DNA of 64,000 bases from Prorocentrum cordatum (lineage: Eukaryota; Sar; Dinophyceae; Prorocentrales; Prorocentraceae): assembly GCA_963575745.1 (NCBI GenBank), contig CAUYUJ010019074.1, positions 112,570 through 176,569 on the forward strand, in the 5' to 3' direction. Position numbers and translations under genes: made by a program. The notes under the pieces are model-generated. The model made no database searches. It was given only the letters and a program-made list of their open reading frames with translations, and was not told where the DNA came from. Shown piece by piece: positions 39,233-50,090 of this stretch. Each line of letters opens with the position of its first letter. The first letter of the stretch is position 1.

Positions 39233-42200
39233 AGCAGCATCGTCTTCACATGTGGCCCAGGCGCTATGACGCGTGCAACGCGCCATGCCCAGCGCGATAC
39301 TCACCATCGTCGCCCTTGCCATCGCCGCCGCCCCCACGTTACTCATAATCGTTCAGCACAATACATTGTATTCAGCGCCAAACGCTACGTTCAGCGCCGG
39401 GCGCCATGTTCAGCGCAGCGCGCTACCCGACCAGGTCCAAAACCCGTTTCGGCTCAAGGAGGCGCGCCCGCCTCGGCCGTTCGGCAGTCGCGGCCCATGG
39501 CGCCGAAGCGGCGGCGCCTGTCTGCCGACGAATCGCGCGCTGCGAAGGTTGCCCCCCAGGAGCTCCTGCACCGAGGCGGCGCCGCCCAGGTCGGCCGAAG
39601 CGACATTTTTCGCAACAGAAAAGAAGGCGCGAATAATTTGCCCCAGAGCGTCTCGCGACAAAAGCTGCACGTTGCGAATCGAGACCTCTCTAATGTCGCG
39701 CGCCGCACTGAGCATCGCCCACTCCTCCGCGGTCTCCAGGAATGGGAAGTGGCCGAACCGACCGAAACAACTGGTTGCGCGGATGATATGGGAAAGCGCC
39801 GCTGCGCGCGACCTCGTCGCTCGCGCTGCGCCCCGACGCCCGCAAAGCAAAGAATAAAGAAAATCGCGGGCGCTGATCCTCGGGCGCGACGCATCTCCCC
39901 CCGGCGGGTTGATTGATGCAACGAGCAAACAAGGCATCGCTGAACTTGAGATGTCCTCTCCTCGGGCTAGGGGCACGCGACGACAGCGCCTGGTTCGCCC
40001 CTGATGTCGCGGGGCACAGCGCGCTGAACATGGCGGCGGGTCGTGGGGGCGCAATGTTCAGAAAAATACGTCGGGGTCCACCTTTGGCGGCCCGTCGGCT
40101 CGGCGACGGAAGGCGTTCCTGCGGTTGCGCATTGTGCGCCAATGATACGTGCGTCGCTGAGGCGCGCGGGTCAACCTGGGCGGTCGCCGCGCGTCTTGGG
40201 GCGGCAATGGCGCGAATGGGTTTCGGCCTTGCCTTCGGCGCGGCAACGTTGCAGATCAGAGCTCGCAGACTGCAGGCGAAGACCCCGCGGAATGCGCGTG
40301 GAGATCACGCGCTTCGACGCAGGGCGATTCGGCGAGCGCGGAAACTCCGACGCGCGACGCGCGCGGCGAGGCGCGCGCGCGCCCTGAGAGACGCCCGCGA
40401 GGCGCGGGGTGCTGGCATTATGAGGAAGGGCTAGGCGGACAATCTACAGAGAGTACTCGGCCTTCGATTCACGCCACATGACGTCCCACAGGACGACGGT
40501 GCGCGCGTGCGCATGTCGATGTTATAGACGCTGCGGTGATCGACCGGCTCCATTTGTGAAGCGCAGGATGGTGCGCCCCCAATAGGGTGACGCACCTCGC
40601 TGAACAAACCGTTGAGATTCTTGAATTCACGCAGCGCGACCTCCGCGATGATTCACAAGATGGTTGGGACTTCCCTGTGTGGGAGAAGGCCCAGGGCAAC
40701 CAACTGCGCATAGTGTTCGATGGTCGTGACTGTCCGCCCCAGGACAACGCGGAGGCATCTGCGCGCGAGATCTTAAATTTACGCGCGTTACTTCGACACC
40801 CTGCCGAAGTTTATCTGGACGACGGGCCTGGCGTGGGGCTGCAGGCCCAGTCGTGCAAAGCGGCTCGCCCCGCGATGAATGCAGTCGTGCTGGCCAGGCA
40901 TGGGCGCCCCGGGTGGCTGGGTGGCGCCAGGGAGTCCCAGAGGCTCATTCGGATCACATGCAGACGCGCAAGCTTGCATGTGGGACGGGTCATGTACCCT
41001 TGAAACACCACGCGATGCGCGACGCGGCCGACCAGTGGGAGGCCAGTTCGGCTGTCATCGACGCAGTTGTGATAGAGAGGCCCCGCTTGCGAGCGAAGGC
41101 GGTTACTGTTCCTTTCTGCAGCGCTCAGATGTTCGAGCAGCCTCGTTTAGCTTCCCTGCTGATTGCTCATTTTTCTGAGTTTGCAAACCCACGGCTTCGG
41201 CGGGGCCCTGGCGGGCCACGTGGGGAACATTCCTGGGGCGCGCGCGCGCGCCCGTGGAAGGTGCCATGCGCGCGTCAGGCATGGCCATCCTGATAAGCGT
41301 TTTCTGTCCGTAGCGCGGCATAGGTAGTTCGCGTGTGCGCCGTAGATGACGGTCGTAATTTTTCGTTCGCGCTTGCAAAGACTTTGGCGCACGCGTCTGC
41401 CTAAAGCGCGCACGGCGACAGCTGGCGGCCAAGCGGCCTTTTGCGGCGCGGCCAGCAGTGGCGCTGCAAGCTGCAGATACCTGGTACTTTGAAGCGGGTG
41501 ATGCATTCGCGTTGTGCATTATCTACCGCCGAGCCGACGACGATGACGACGACGACGACGACGAGTGAAGATGAAGAGGACGCCAGCGACGACGACGGCT
41601 GGGCTCCTGTTGAGCATTAATTTGGGAGCAGCACCCCCCCAGCCGACGCTTGTATGGCGCTTGGTGGGGGCGCGAGATTGGGCGCTTCTCTTGTAGCGAA
41701 AGCGGTTGGCCCCGTCGCAAAAAACTAAAGAAAACAACAAAACGATAACCTCGACCTCCACTTCCAAAGCGCGCCGCGCTAGGGTTTCCACCCCTACTCT
41801 AAGGTAACGGCATAAGCGCGCCGCGCCGGGACCCAAGAGTAGCCGAGGGGTCCAGAGAGGGGGGGCAAAGGGGGAGCGCATGCGCTGCAATCCGCGGGCG
41901 GGGGCCAAGGGGGGGCCTCGCGGACCCCTCCACCTGCATCCCCGCGCTCCCTTTTTTCAGCGCCGCGCGCTTTAGAGCTACGCCCGCCCGAGTCCGATGC
42001 CATCGAAACCGAGTGCACAAACATACAGAAATGGCTGCGAATAGCCTCCCACATTCCCCCCTGATTTCGGCGAAATACGTCCAGCGCGCCAGGGTCACTG
42101 AACTTACGTTCCTTAGTTGTGCGAGTGTATCAGGTTTTTCTCATTGTTATTAGTTTAACTTAGATCATATACATAGTTCATCTTAGCACAACTTAGCAGA

Positions 42201-42375
42201 ACTCACCGCAATTATTTCTGGGTGTCTCAATCGTGGGCTTTACTTCCCAATTCCGTGTATCCGTTCGTGTGTTGGTTCCGGTTCCCTTGTTTCGGTTCCG
42301 TCGCCTTTGTATGCCGGTTCTTGTAGTGGTTCCAATTCTGGATCCGTTTTCGCCGTTTCCAGTTGCCGTTGTTTT
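38460..42375. other. GC-rich stretch with no recognised gene
   Basis: Overlapping open frames on both strands, none with a domain. The most protein-like is 40587-41003 (plus), beginning MTHLAEQTVEILEFTQRDLR, but it loses that character after about 70 residues. GCGCG-palindromes are frequent (for example 40360-40390, 41238-41255). Apart from one microsatellite I see no repeat family. Confidence 0.35.
39158..39240 (+). repeat. (CAT)n / (CAG)n microsatellite
   Basis: About 21 CAT units with one CAC, followed by six CAG units; preceded by a run of C. Confidence 0.95.
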
Positions 42376-42379
42376 ACCG

Positions 42380-42507
42380 CTTCCATTGTCAGGAGGTCTG
42401 AACAAGTACAGCCAGGATGTCGACGTCCAAATTCCTTTCGGGGTTGACGCAGTCCAGATCGGTCTGTAGGTCCAGGGTGCCATGTTCTAACACTCTGAAA
42501 GGTCAGG
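42380..42507 (+). mobile_element. Family A element, degenerate left end (A7)
   Basis: CAGGATGTCGACGTCCAAAT core and CACTCTGAAAGGTCAGG right end are clear; the left end has drifted to GTCAGGAGGTCTGAAC. Confidence 0.6.
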
Positions 42508-42645
42508 AGGGGGCGGGGGAGGGTTTCTTAGAAGGCAGGGTGCTGTTTCGAAGCCCGCCTAGAAGCTCTCGGCGGACTTCTGAGGACTACCCTGCCGTCT
42601 GAGAAGCCCTACCCCGTCCCCCTGCCCCCCTCGGCGCGCCGCCGA
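42508..42645 (+). mobile_element. Family Y element (Y2)
   Basis: GGGGGCGGGGGAGGGTTTCT and GAAGGCAGGGTGCTGTTTCG at the left; ACCCTGCCGTCTGAGAAGCC and CCCCGTCCCCCTGCCCCCCT at the right, inverted. Matches Y1; directly abuts A7. Confidence 0.6.
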
Positions 42646-42964
42646 CAACGAGTCAGGACGGGCCCCGGGATCAATTTTCAACGGATTTGGGCCGGGCGTT
42701 GTCTCAACTGGCCCTCGATCGAGAAAGTGAATGATCCGTCGCATGTTGGAATCGCACAGTGACTCTACAGGTGGAAAGCGGCGGACGAGAAAGGGGGTGT
42801 GGCGGAGGAGGGGGGGGGAATCAAGCTAGGTGCGCTCGTGCCATATCTGACGTCCTACCCATCCCTCCCATCCCTTACCATGGCGCGGATCGCCTCCCTA
42901 TTTGCACAATCGGATGTCTTAGCATGGCATAGCATTACATGGCATAGCATGGTGTTAAGGATTA

Positions 42965-43585
42965 GCGCGTAGCATGACATAGCATGGCGTGGTGGCGACG
43001 CCCCAAAACGAGGGCCCAACAAATCGAAGCATCGACACCGAATGTGGAATCACCTCCGACGGCTGCTTCGGGGAGGCATTTTTTGGATTTGGGGCCCTTT
43101 TGGAAGGACCGAAAACCATGCCGTGGCATGGCACTGGAAAAAGATGACGCCAACGCTGCAGCGGGAGCACGATTCGGAACGAGCGGAAGTGCGGAAATGA
43201 TGCCACCGCTGCAGCGGGAGCACGATTCGGACCAAGCGGAAGCCCGAAAATGAGGCCAGCACTTCAGCGATAAAAAAACGAGCGCGGTTGCGCGGAAATC
43301 AGGACGCGTGGCCTGACATAGCATGGCGTGGCGACGCCCCATGGGGGCTTCTGCGGCACAGGAAATCAACAAATCGACACCGAATGTGCAATCACTTCCG
43401 ATGTTTTTTTTTCTGTGCATGTTCTAGGTGTCGGGGCCTCTTTGGAAGGATCAAAAACCATGCCGTGGCATGGCACTGGAAATAATGGCGCCAACGCTGC
43501 AGCGGGAGTACGATTCGCAACGAGCGGAAGCGCGGAAGTGAGTCCAGCGCTGTAGAGGGAGCACGATTCGGAACTGAAGCGAGAG
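42965..43585 (+). repeat. Tandem duplication of about 330 bp
   Basis: Unit one (42965-43265) and unit two (43310-43585) share GCATGGCGTGG.GGCGACGCC, AAATCGACACCGAATGTG, AAACCATGCCGTGGCATGGC and CAACGCTGCAGCGGGAG. Unit one contains an internal 60-bp repeat with GCTGCAGCGGGAGCACGATT twice. Confidence 0.75.
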
Positions 43586-43790
43586 CAATATTTCGAAACA
43601 AAACCCTAGTGAAAACCCGTTTCCGGGGAATCCTGCGCGTAAGAAACCCATACGCGGATGGGTGGCCGGCGACTTCCCGGACGCCACTCGGGGAGAGGAG
43701 AGCATAGTCGTGTTGTTTCACTGTTGGGGATCTGAGGGAGCTTGCAAAAGTTCTCGGGCGTTGCATTGTGCTTGTGTTCCTGCTGTTTGG

Positions 43791-43973
43791 TGGGTACGGA
43801 AAGAATGGGTACAATGCCCAACAACAAATGCTGTCCCAAACCAACAGCGGCCGCTGTTGGGCAGGCGGCCTTCTGTCTCGAATGGACACAGGCCGCGGCG
43901 GCGTGGACAGCGAGTCCTGTTCCAAATGAACAGGAAAGGCTGTTGGGCATTGTACCAACCTTTCCGTACCCAT
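43791..43973 (+). mobile_element. Family H element (H2)
   Basis: TGGGTACGGAAAGAATGGGT at the left; AACCTTTCCGTACCCA at the right. Arms of about 35 bp; interior as in H1 and H3. Confidence 0.85.
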
Positions 43974-44156
43974 TTCGTTCGTGCAGAGCTGGTACCAAGC
44001 AGCTTCCAGAAAGGTCTCCGGAAGGGGGAGGGAGGAGGAGAGGGAGGCGGCGGCGGTCTCTCCTTGAGAACTCGAGCCAAGCTCTGCCGCGGCTGTGTCA
44101 AACAGGTCTCCATGGCTCCTAGAGTGTGCAGACTGCGAGTTCTGGACATAGGGAGG

Positions 44157-44236
44157 CTGCAGGAGGAGGAGGAGGAGGAGGAGGAGGAGGGGGAGGAGGA
44201 GGGGGAGGAGGAGGAGGGGGAGGAGGAGGAGGAGGC
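44157..44236 (+). repeat. (GGA)n tract
   Basis: Uninterrupted purine run of GGAGGAGG with GGGGGAGG variants. Confidence 0.9.
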
Positions 44237-44446
44237 GCAGAAACCATGGAGAAGGCTGAAGGAGCACGAGGAGAAGGATGAAAGAGAGGAGCCTTCATGC
44301 TCGGGAGGAGATCCGCGCCGTCCAAGACTACGCTCTGGGTGGCCCCCTGCGTCGCCTCCTCCTTGTTCATATTATTCTTCTTCTTGGCCGCGCCCGCCTC
44401 CTCCGTTGAGGGGGGACGACCGGGGGCGGGACTGGCTCGGGAGGGC

Positions 44447-44665
44447 TAGGAGGCAACTACTGGGAGGTTTTCGTCGGAAGGATTCAGGAGGAAGGATTCA
44501 GGAGGATGTGGCCCCATTGGGGGGGCCACTGCGCCGGAGTGGGCCTCGGATCCAGCGGGGTGAAACCAGATTGAGCGGGATTAGGCGGGATTGAGCCAGA
44601 TTCAGCGGGATTAGGCCGGATTAAGCTGGATTTGACCTCCCAGGAGTTGAATCCGAAGGGGGGGG
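44447..44665 (+). mobile_element. Family J element (J3)
   Basis: AGGAGGCAACTACTGGGAGG at the left; GACCTCCCAGGAGTTGAATC at the right. The middle is a tandem of GATT.AGC.GGATTAGGC words about 10-11 bases long (44565-44630). Confidence 0.75.
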
Positions 44666-45036
44666 GGGAGAGCGTCGAGCTGGAATCGGCGACGCGTCGC
44701 CGGCAGATCGCTGGCGGGCCCCGGCAGCTGGCGGGTCCGCACGCTCCCGTGCAGAGGGCGGGCTGCGGGGCAGCTTCTCGGTGGTCCACGGGCGATCGGG
44801 GGGTCGAGGTGTCCCCTCGAGCACATCCCCCCCTAACGTTATCTTGTTCCCATCCTACTCAGGGACCACATCCCAGAAATAATTTCGAGCACCCAGAAAA
44901 GTGTCGAAACTGTGTCGAAAGAGTGTCTCCCAAGGCCCGACACGCTAAAAACCTCGAGTTTGAGGGTGTTTTCTTGTTGCTCGAAATTCATTCTAGCGAT
45001 CCAAGCTAAAGTAGGTTGGAACACCATAACCCTAAC

Positions 45037-46795
45037 GTTGCCCCTCCCCTCCGTGGCCTTCTCGGGCTCAGCGGTCTCCTTCTTCGGCTTCGCTTTCGTC
45101 GGGGCAGCAGGCGTGTCCTTCTTGTCCACGTCGCGCTCGATCTCCGGCCGGCCAGCCACGAGGTCAGACAGGCCAGCCAGAGAAACGTCGATCCTGGACT
45201 TGTTGATGTCTATTCTGTCGATCCTCAAGCCCTTCACACTCTCGTTGGGCTCAAGCTTGAACACGTCACGCTGTTTATCTCGCCTGAGGAGCCCGAACGA
45301 CTCGCAGCCGATGTCGAAGATAACGCCAGCGCCCGTCTTTCTGGCCACAACGCCGTCGACCGTCTCGCCCTCTACTAAATCCTCGAGCAACTTCAGCTTG
45401 GGCAAACCTTCGAGAGAAACCACTGGCGTGTTGCCCACCTTCTCGACAATCGCGCTGACAGTCTGACCGATCTCGAGGCGGCGCTCATAAACCTGATCCG
45501 CCACGTGCCCTTGAGGTACGAGTTTGAGCGTCCTCAGGTCTTCGGCCTAATCCCTTAAGCCTCAACCCTCAATCCTGGAGATTCTTTCAGGGACCTGGAC
45601 CCCAAATTCTGTCATCTGCCAGGGCTTCTCGCTTGCCCTCTGGGGCGCGACATGTTCCCGCACGACTTGTTCGGGCCCAAGAAGGCCCCAAGAGGCCGCC
45701 CAGACGGTCCAAGAGGGCTCCGCATCGCTGCACAATCGGCCCAGGACGCCCAAGATGGACCCACGACGGCCCTAGAAGCCTCCGAGGCGACCCGAGAGAG
45801 CCCCAAGAGCCTTCCCAAGAGGGCCCCGAGAGGCCAAAATCAGTAATTGTCCAGCGGTTTTCGATATGTTTGAGGTCCTGGGCTTTTCGAGCTTCCGACG
45901 CTCCACGACGGCCCAAGAGGCCCCTAAGACTGCGCCAGGAGGCCCCCATGAGGGCACCAACACTGCCTAAGAGGGCTCCAAGACGGCCACAGAGACGCCC
46001 AAGACAGCCCAAAAGGGCCCAAAGACAGCCCCAAGAAGGGGATCACGAACCGACAATCCGAGTCTTCCGTCCCAAGAGGCCCCCAGGAGGCCCCGAGAGG
46101 GCCAACAGAACCCTCAAGAGGCTCCAAGAGACTTCCAAAACAGCCCCCAAGACGCCCCAAGAGGCTCCAGCACGGCCCTGAAGAGGCCTCAGCAAAGCCC
46201 CCAAAACGGCCCCGCAACATCCCAACGAACATCCCAACGAACATCCTAGAGTATGGCCCACAATCGGGGGCGGCCAAGAGGGGGGTGTCCAAGAGGGGGG
46301 GGTGCAAATCATGACCGGCAGCATGTGCGCGGCCCAGCGGGGGGGCCAGGGACGTAATGAAATGAGAAGGGGCGCCATGAAATCTGGGGAAATATCATGG
46401 CTCCCGCCATGATATCCACCCCCCCCTAGTCATCACCCCCCTCTTTTCCGCCCCCGACACAACCCAGGCACGGTGACGGGATGGGCCGCAGGCCATTTGT
46501 ATATTGGCGTGCGACAACTACCTCTCTCTCACAACCGACGTCAAGAAAGACACCGCTCTTGCTCTTGAAAGACACCCGGGCCTCTAGCGCCTCGCCTGCT
46601 TCCAGCTCGCGCGTCAACCTCTTTGCCTTGGGCAGTCCTTCAACGGACACCCAGAGTGCCCCATCCTTCTCGACCCTCTCGACCGTCGCACTCACGATCT
46701 GTCTGGGCTTGAGATTGTCCAGGGCAGCTTTTCTGCTTGCGAACACATACGCATTCCTCGCACAACCGACATCGATAAGAACGCCCTTCTGAGAC
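45037..46795 (-). CDS. S1-domain RNA-binding protein, two exons seen (partial)
   Basis: S1 domains are OB folds that bind single-stranded RNA, found in ribosomal protein S1, exonucleases and plastid translation factors. Exon a (46795 to about 46475) opens after a TTTCCCCAG acceptor with GVLIDVGCARNAYVFASRKA, the tail of one S1 repeat. It continues LKPRQIVSATVERVEKDGAL...VSVEGLPK and SKSGVFLDVGCEREVVVAR, a second. Exon b (45546-45037, 170 aa) starts after GGATTAG with AEDLRTLKLVPQGHVADQVY. It carries a third repeat, IGQTVSAIVEKVG..PVVSLEGLPKLK with TGAGVIFDIGCESFGLL and SRIDVSLAGLSDL, then a Lys/Glu/Pro-rich linker; the donor is AAC then GTTAGG. The exon a donor is unclear. Upstream and downstream exons are not found, so the gene is partial or truncated. 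The intron (about 900 bases) holds element C3 at its edge and Q-like repeats. Confidence 0.75.
45650..46225 (-). repeat. Q-like repeat in S1 gene intron
   Basis: CCCAAGAGGCCCCAAGA-type words over about 570 bases, with CATCCCAACGAACATCCCAA repeated near 46219-46240. Same class as the block at 230-500, opposite strand to Q at 15.7 kb. Confidence 0.5.
46264..46457 (+). mobile_element. Family C element with CACAA duplication (C3)
   Basis: TCGGGGGCGGCCAAGAGGGG to CCTCTTTTCCGCCCCCGA; CACAA flanks both sides (46259-46263 and 46458-46462). It lies at the downstream edge of S1 exon a. Confidence 0.85.
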
Positions 46796-46831
46796 CTGGG
46801 GAAACCAAATACCTATACCCCCTATACCCTT

Positions 46832-46880
46832 AAGTCGGGCCTGTCCCCCTACAGGGAGATTTTGGACGAAACATAAAAAA
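46832..46880 (+). mobile_element. Left end of a family E element (E4)
   Basis: AGTCGGGCCTGTCCCCCTAC and AGGGAGATTTTGGACGAAAC, then unrelated sequence. It lies about 35 bases upstream of the S1 exon a acceptor. Confidence 0.65.
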
Positions 46881-46888
46881 TGCGGCCC

Positions 46889-47130
46889 CCGAACAAGCGA
46901 GAACGAGGCATGGGCAGCGGTGTGGGCACCTCCTCCAAGGGCTCCCAACTTCGCGCTCTCGCGCTGCGCGAAGCGCGGAGTGCAAATAGCTCCGCGCTCT
47001 CGCGCCGCCTCCCAGGGGAGAAGAGGAGGACGGGGAGGACTCGGAGCCGCACCGCGAGGCGCGAACTCCCCGGCGGCCCCCGAGGAAGCGAGAACGAGGC
47101 ATGGGCAGCGGTGTGGGCCTCTTCTCCTTC
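46889..47130 (+). repeat. Direct repeat pair around a GCGC fold-back
   Basis: AAGCGAGAACGAGGCATGGG plus CAGCGGTGTGGGC occurs at 46892 and 47092. Between them CGCGCTCTCGCGC and GCGCGAAGCGCGGAG can pair. Confidence 0.6.
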
Positions 47131-47141
47131 CCCGACAACCT

Positions 47142-47285
47142 TGAAGGGCCCTGGGACACAAATAAATACACACACTAATAAACAGGTTCCTCATATTGTC
47201 CAATCTTCTCTCGTTTTTTGTCTTCCCGCCCAATTTCCATATTCCCCTGTTATATTTTCGTGGGGATCGACGATTGCTTGTGTCG
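47142..47285 (+). mobile_element. Family D element, shortened (D8)
   Basis: TGAAGGGCCCTGGGACACAA to GCTTGTGTCGGG; the right end is lost at the junction with U1. Confidence 0.65.
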
Positions 47286-47479
47286 GGTCGGGCGAAAGGG
47301 GGGGATAGCAAAGGGGGGGGTTGAGAATCAGCTCACGTAGCTTATTTTCCTGGCGCCTCCCGGCGCCAGAGGCGGCTATGTATCGAGGAATGGGCCCCTG
47401 GGTGAGGCCGAAACCAGCTGCATGCAGCAAATTTCGTAACCCCCCCTTTCCCAATCCCCCCCTTTCGCCCGGCCCGACT
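47286..47479 (+). mobile_element. Family U element, empty site for A8 (U1)
   Basis: GTCGGGCGAAAGGGGGGGAT at the left; CCCCCTTTCGCCCGGCCCGA at the right. Interior GGCGCCTCCCGGCGCC palindrome and CCAGCTGCATGCAGC. Reads GATAGCAAAGGGG where U2 is interrupted. Confidence 0.8.
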
Positions 47480-47652
47480 TTCCCCCTCCTGACAACCTGC
47501 CGGCAACCTTCCCCTCCAGCGTCTCGCCCACCTTCAGCTCCCCCAACGGCCTCCGCGCGCCCGCCGGGGCCTCGGGGCGGCCGCGGGAGAGAGGGGCGGC
47601 ACGAGAGGCCACCGCGGGGCAGAGGAGGCGGCCCATGGGGCCAGAGGATCGG

Positions 47653-47973
47653 GTCGGGCGAAAGGGGGGGAATAGCAACCCTGACCTTCCAGAGTGCTAA
47701 AAAATAACACTCCAGACCTATACATCTATCTGGACTGCCTCAAACCTCGACAAGAATTAGGACGTCGACGTCCTGGTGCTATTTTTTAGCCCTCCTGGAA
47801 GGTCAGGGAAAGGGGGGGGGAGAATCAGCTCACGTAGCCGATTTTCCCGGCGCCTCCCGGCGCCGGAGGCGGCCATGCATCGAGGAATGGGCCCCTCAAT
47901 GAGGTCGAAACCAGCTGCATGCAGCAAATTTCGTACCCCCCCTTTCCCAATCCCCCCCTTTCGCCCGGCCCGA
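47653..47973 (+). mobile_element. Family U element interrupted by A8 (U2)
   Basis: GTCGGGCGAAAGGGGGGGAA at the left and TTCGCCCGGCCCGA at the right, collinear with U1 except for A8. Confidence 0.8.
47679..47808 (-). mobile_element. Family A element inside U2 (A8)
   Basis: 130 bp, CCCTGACCTTCCAGAGTGCT to GGAAGGTCAGGG, with AA on both sides; U1 shows the undisturbed CAAAGG. The cleanest full-length A copy. Confidence 0.9.
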
Positions 47974-48551
47974 GGAGATGGGCAGAGGAGGGCCCCGCGG
48001 AGGCCCCGAGCTCCGTCGCAGCGACAGCAGATGCAGCACGGCAAGACGCACGACAAGAGCCATGCAGTCAAAAGCACGAATCAGGACGCGCGGTACGGAC
48101 GCAGGACCCTTGGCAGCCGAAGTTGGGTTTCTTGGGGCGCAGACGACGAAAACCTCAAGGACGCAAGAGCAAGGAAAAGCAAGGACGCCAGGGCACCCTG
48201 AGCAGAGTCGCGCGCCCTTATTCGGGTTTTTGACTGTAGCCTCCCTCGGGCGCCCGAACTATCCGGGGTAACTCGGGTCTGTGGTAAATCGGGTTCGGAA
48301 TCCCGAAAAACGAACCCGAGTTAGCCCTGACCCGTGTTACCCCTGATGATTCGGGGCTCTGACCCCCTGTTTCTGAGTCGTTCTCCGAGCCGGATCGATG
48401 TGCGGGGGTCCCGGCAATCTTGCCGCTGCGTCGGACGGCAGGGGCCCCCACACGGGGGCCCCCACGGGCGGGCCCTGCCCCCGCCCCCCCTGCCGATCTC
48501 TGCGAGGGGGTGGGGGCTCTTTTCGCTAGGGGCTCCCGAGCGAAGTGAATA

Positions 48552-48746
48552 GGGGAACAAAAAGTGACATAAACATAAAAACTCGGAGGTCCGCGCGGAT
48601 TTCTCGGATCGGCGCTGGGGCCCCCCGGCGGCGCCTCCGGCGCCGCCCCTGGCGCGCTCCGCGCGCCAGGGAGGGGGTTCCAGCGCCGATCCGAGAAATC
48701 CGCGCGGGCCTCCGAGTTTTTATGTTTATGCAACTTTTTGTTCCCC
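48552..48746 (+). mobile_element. Family K fold-back, best-preserved copy (K2)
   Basis: Left arm from GGGGAACAAAAAGTGACATA to CGGATCGGCGCTGG pairs with its inverse ending TTTTTGTTCCCC over about 67 bp with three or four mismatches. TA stands at both outer edges. The centre has the GGCGCCTCCGGCGCC and GCGCGCTCCGCGCGC palindromes. Confidence 0.85.
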
Positions 48747-49149
48747 TAGTGAACTCCATTTCTCCCCCTCACACATCGCGGGGTGGGTGGGGCAGGGTTC
48801 GCCTGTGGCCACCGAGCACGGGCACGGGTCCCGACGCACACGGCGAGAGGAGGACGAGACGGGGCCTCAGGGCCGCACACCCGAACCTCCCAGGAGGGCG
48901 AATCACGGTAGCACCAGGACGCCGACGTCAAAATGCCCGTCGAGGTTGGAGACAGTCCAGCTAGGTTCATAGGTGTGGAGTGCTTTTGACACTCTGGAAG
49001 GTCAGGGCACGGGGGCCCCACATCGAGACGCGGGCGCACCCAAGAGAGCTGCGGCCGAGGGCCGAAGCATCATCCACTCTTCGCCTCCTCCGGCTGGGCC
49101 TGGCAAGACGCCCGGGCCTGCAGGGTCCGACGTCGTGATATTCGCAGGG

Positions 49150-49232
49150 CGTAGGCCGCCAGAGACCTGGGGCCCCCCTGGCAGCGCCTCCGGCGCCACT
49201 CCTGGCGCGCTCCGCGCGCCGGGGAGGGGGGT
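49150..49232 (+). mobile_element. Family K centre only (K3)
   Basis: GGCAGCGCCTCCGGCGCCAC and GGCGCGCTCCGCGCGCCGGG without recognisable outer arms. Confidence 0.5.
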
Positions 49233-49335
49233 CCAACACCTCATGCTGATGCCGCTTCTCCTCCTCGACAATCGGGACATTGCTAACTAGGACATTGGAA
49301 CTTCCGCTTGGAGATAGCGAAAACCGGATCCTGGT

Positions 49336-49487
49336 TAGGGGGCCACATGCGAACCCTACCCCTACCCCCAGAGATTTCTGAGGGTGAGGGTGGGGTTCAC
49401 TTCCTTCGGGAGCTCCCGAGCGAAGTGAACCCCACCCTACCCCTCAGAAACCGTTGGGGGTAGGTAGGGTTCGCATGTTGCCCCCGA
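49336..49487 (+). mobile_element. Family F element, uninterrupted (F2)
   Basis: AGGGGGCCACATGCGAACCC to GGGTTCGCATGTTGCCCCCG; an inner pair GTGGGGTTCACTTC/GAAGTGAACCCCAC gives a long hairpin. The flanks carry a direct repeat of about 30-35 bp (ACTTCCGCTTGGA...GGATCCTGGTT before, ACTTCCGCTTGGAAAACCAG after). Confidence 0.85.
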
Positions 49488-49555
49488 CACTTCCGCTTGG
49501 AAAACCAGATCCTGGTTCGACCGACGGCTGCAAACTTCTTGGGCGCGCCAAGGTT

Positions 49556-49990
49556 CCGGTGGATTGGCGCCCCCGCGGTGCGGGACACCGCCAGAAGGAC
49601 AAAAACAGGGCTAAGATCGGGATAAATCGCTCCAGAGCGTTCCGGAGCGCTCTCAGAGCGTTCCGGAACGCTCTGCAGCGGCCGCGGCGCCCAATGCATC
49701 CTCCAAACCCGCCGATTCTCAGAGATTTCGAGTTATCCCGATCCGATTTTGTCCGATCTTCGCGTCGTTTTGTGGATTGGCGCCCCCGCGGTGCGGGACC
49801 CCGCCGGACAGGGCTAGGATCGGGATAAATCGCTCCAGAGCGTTCCGGAGCGCTCTCAGAGCGTTCCGGAACGCTCTGGAGCGGCCGCGGCGCCCAATGC
49901 ATCCTCCAAACCCGCCGATTCTCAGAGATTTCGAGTTATCCCGATCCGATTTTGTCCCGATCTTCGCGTCGTTTTTCCCGCGGTGCGGGA
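49556..49990 (+). repeat. Tandem duplication of about 212 bp
   Basis: GGATTGGCGCCCCCGCGGTG starts at 49560 and 49774; both units contain TCCGGAGCGCTCTCAGAGCG, CCTCCAAACCCGCCGATTCT and TTATCCCGATCCGATTTTGT. A third start, CCCGCGGTGCGGGACCCCGC, appears at 49977. Confidence 0.85.
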
Positions 49991-50090
49991 CCCCGCCGGA
50001 AGGACCGCCGCGCCCGGCTCCGGCCGGCCAAGGGCCGATGCCGGTGCGCCGCGACGACCATAAAACATCGGACAGCGGCCCCTCCCCTTC

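Noticed and set aside
40587-41003. Frame starting MTHLAEQTVEILEFTQRDLR as a gene
   Set aside because: The first 70 residues look protein-like but there is no homology I recognise, no splice context, and the rest is not protein-like.
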